Part shown: in pieces, positions 62,510 through 64,000 of the stretch
Position numbering within the stretch: position 1 is the first letter of the stretch
How the letters are laid out: each line of letters begins with the position of its first letter
Source: Baylisascaris procyonis
Taxonomy: Eukaryota > Nematoda > Chromadorea > Rhabditida > Ascarididae
DNA length: 64,000 nt
NCBI GenBank assembly: GCA_037389465.1
Contig: JAZARR010000170.1
Coordinates: 1,178,001-1,242,000 of the forward strand
Direction of reading: 5' to 3'
Program-made: the position numbers and the translations under genes
Notes under the pieces: model-generated
Databases searched by the model: none
What the model was told of the DNA's origin: nothing
What the model saw: the letters and a program-made list of their open reading frames with translations, nothing else

Positions 62510-64000
62510 CAACAGAATGAAATAAAATAAAAACAACAAAATAGAATAAATGAAACAAGACATGATAATATAAAATTAAATAAATAAAATCAAAATAAAA
62601 TGAAATAAAATAAAATAAAATGAAATAAATATAATAGAATAAAATGAATATAATAAAACAAAGCGAAATAAAACAAAATAAATAAAATAAAATAAATGAA
62701 ATAAATAAAATGAAATAAATGAAAAAATAAGAATAAAGCAAATTAAATGAGCAAAATAAACAAAACACAATAAGCTGAATAAATTAAATAAAATAAATAA
62801 GCATACTAAGTAAAATAAAATAAATAGAATGAGTAAAATAAAATAATGAAACAAATAAAATAAAGTGAATAAAATAAACAGAGCAAAATAAATTAACTGG
62901 AACAAATAAAATAAATAAGATAAAAAAAATAAAGTAAATAAAATGAATAAAAGGAAAGAAATCAAACAAATTAAATACAGTGAAAAAAACAAACAAGGTG
63001 AAATAATTAAAATGAACTGAGAAAAACGAATAAAATAAATGAAATGAAATAAATAAAATAAAATAAAACGAAAAAAATAAATAAAATGAAATGAGATAGA
63101 ATGAATACAATAAAATAGGACAAAACGAATAAAGTAAAAAAAAATTGAAGAAAATAAATGGAATAAAATGTATGAGATAAATAAAGTAAAATAAACAAAA
63201 CGAAATGAATAAAATAAAGCAACATAAAATAAAATAAAATAAAAAAAGCAAAGTGAAGCAAAGCAAGATAAAATGCAACAAAATAAAATAGAATAAACAA
63301 AATTAAATCAAGAAAGTTGATGAAATAAAGCCAAAAAATAAAATAAGATCAAATAAAACATAATAAAATAAAATATAATAAAATAAAATAGAATCAAATG
63401 AATAAAATACAATAAAACAAAACAAAATAGAATAAAACAAAATAAAACAAAATAAATTAAAATGAGATATAATAAAATAAAACAAAACAGAAAAAATGAA
63501 ATAAAACAATGAAAGAAAAGAGATAAAATAAAGAAAACAAAAAGGAGTTGAAAAAATAAAACGAATGAAATAAAATAAAGAAAATATAGTAAACGAAACA
63601 AATAAAATTAAAAAAATAAACCCAGAAGAACAAAATAAAATAAATGGAATTAAAAAAGTAAACGAGACAAAACAAAATAAAGCAAACTAAATAAAGAAAA
63701 TGAAATGAATAAAATAAATAAATCATAAAAAATAAAATAAAGTAGATAAAACAAATAAATTAAGTAAATAAAAAAAATAGAAACGAAAGGGACAAAGTCA
63801 AATAAGTAAAGTGGAACAAGTAAAATGAAATAAAAAAATAAATGAAATAAAACAAATTAAATGAAATAAATAAAATAAAAAGGGAAAATAAATACGGTAA
63901 AATAAACAAAATAAAATAAAGTAAATAAAGTAAACAAATACAATAAATAAATAGAATAAAATGGATCAGATAAACGAAAAGTAACAAATAAGGTGAAATG
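62510..64000. repeat. A-rich satellite colinear with the unit interior, runs off the window
   Basis: From about 62,700 to 63,830 this block follows, in order, the unit sequence corresponding to about 20,100-21,245 (for example GAAAGGGACA next to AAATAAGTAAAGTGGAACAA near 63,786 and near 21,209), with many substitutions. It is a further, older unit copy whose remaining part lies outside the window. Confidence 0.8.

Noticed and set aside
19417..63987. Many minus-strand open frames of 60-270 codons rich in F, Y, I and L
   Set aside because: They follow directly from reading T-rich TTTTA/TTTCA words, occur in several overlapping frames at once and break at every indel between units. They are not genes.

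Overview
The window looks like nuclear DNA of a eukaryote, most likely a nematode. No bacterial gene organisation is visible. The bulk DNA is AT-rich. Exon-like blocks end in acceptors of the TTTCAG/TTGCAG type, and one relic intron is exactly 47 nt in every copy, which is about the most common intron length in Caenorhabditis. A hookworm or other strongylid is my guess, with low confidence. I recognise no named gene.

Layout. 1-17,465 is AT-rich, intron- or intergenic-like DNA. It holds one GC-rich exon candidate on the minus strand (2718-2777), a tRNA-like SINE fragment (about 2900-2960), a non-LTR reverse-transcriptase scrap (3082-3175), a 26-copy 51-bp minisatellite (10,921-12,254) and a cluster of decayed plus-strand coding fragments (14,910-16,012) that may derive from a FLYWCH/MULE-type gene.

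17,466-61,185 and 62,510-64,000 are one very large satellite complex. Its core is six tandem, nearly identical units of about 4.75 kb (19,441-47,964) plus a partial seventh. Each unit has about 3.4 kb of degenerate A-rich DNA (TAAA/TAAAA/TGAA words, almost no T runs on the plus strand) followed by a non-repetitive cassette of about 1.3 kb. Older, diverged relatives flank the core on both sides: cassette S1 on the left, S8 and S9 on the right, and a colinear A-rich block at the right edge. The array is therefore youngest in the middle and oldest at its edges.

The main result is that every cassette carries the same minus-strand relic of a spliced gene: exon e1, a 47-nt intron, a 52-nt exon e2, a longer intron, and e3 running into the A-rich DNA. 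Across diverged cassettes the changes are enriched at synonymous sites and all three phases join. Every copy nevertheless has a lesion, usually a GT-to-AT donor change that creates an immediate stop. The satellite seems to have grown from a fragment of a once-constrained gene. A separate 113-bp block in the cassettes is fully identical between the two most distant full copies.

The plus strand of the A-rich DNA is saturated with AATAAA and the minus strand almost lacks it. All exon-like signals inside and beside the array are on the minus strand, including a pair at 61.5-62.3 kb that sits in a non-repetitive island within the satellite. The array may therefore lie inside, or have evolved within, minus-strand transcription units.
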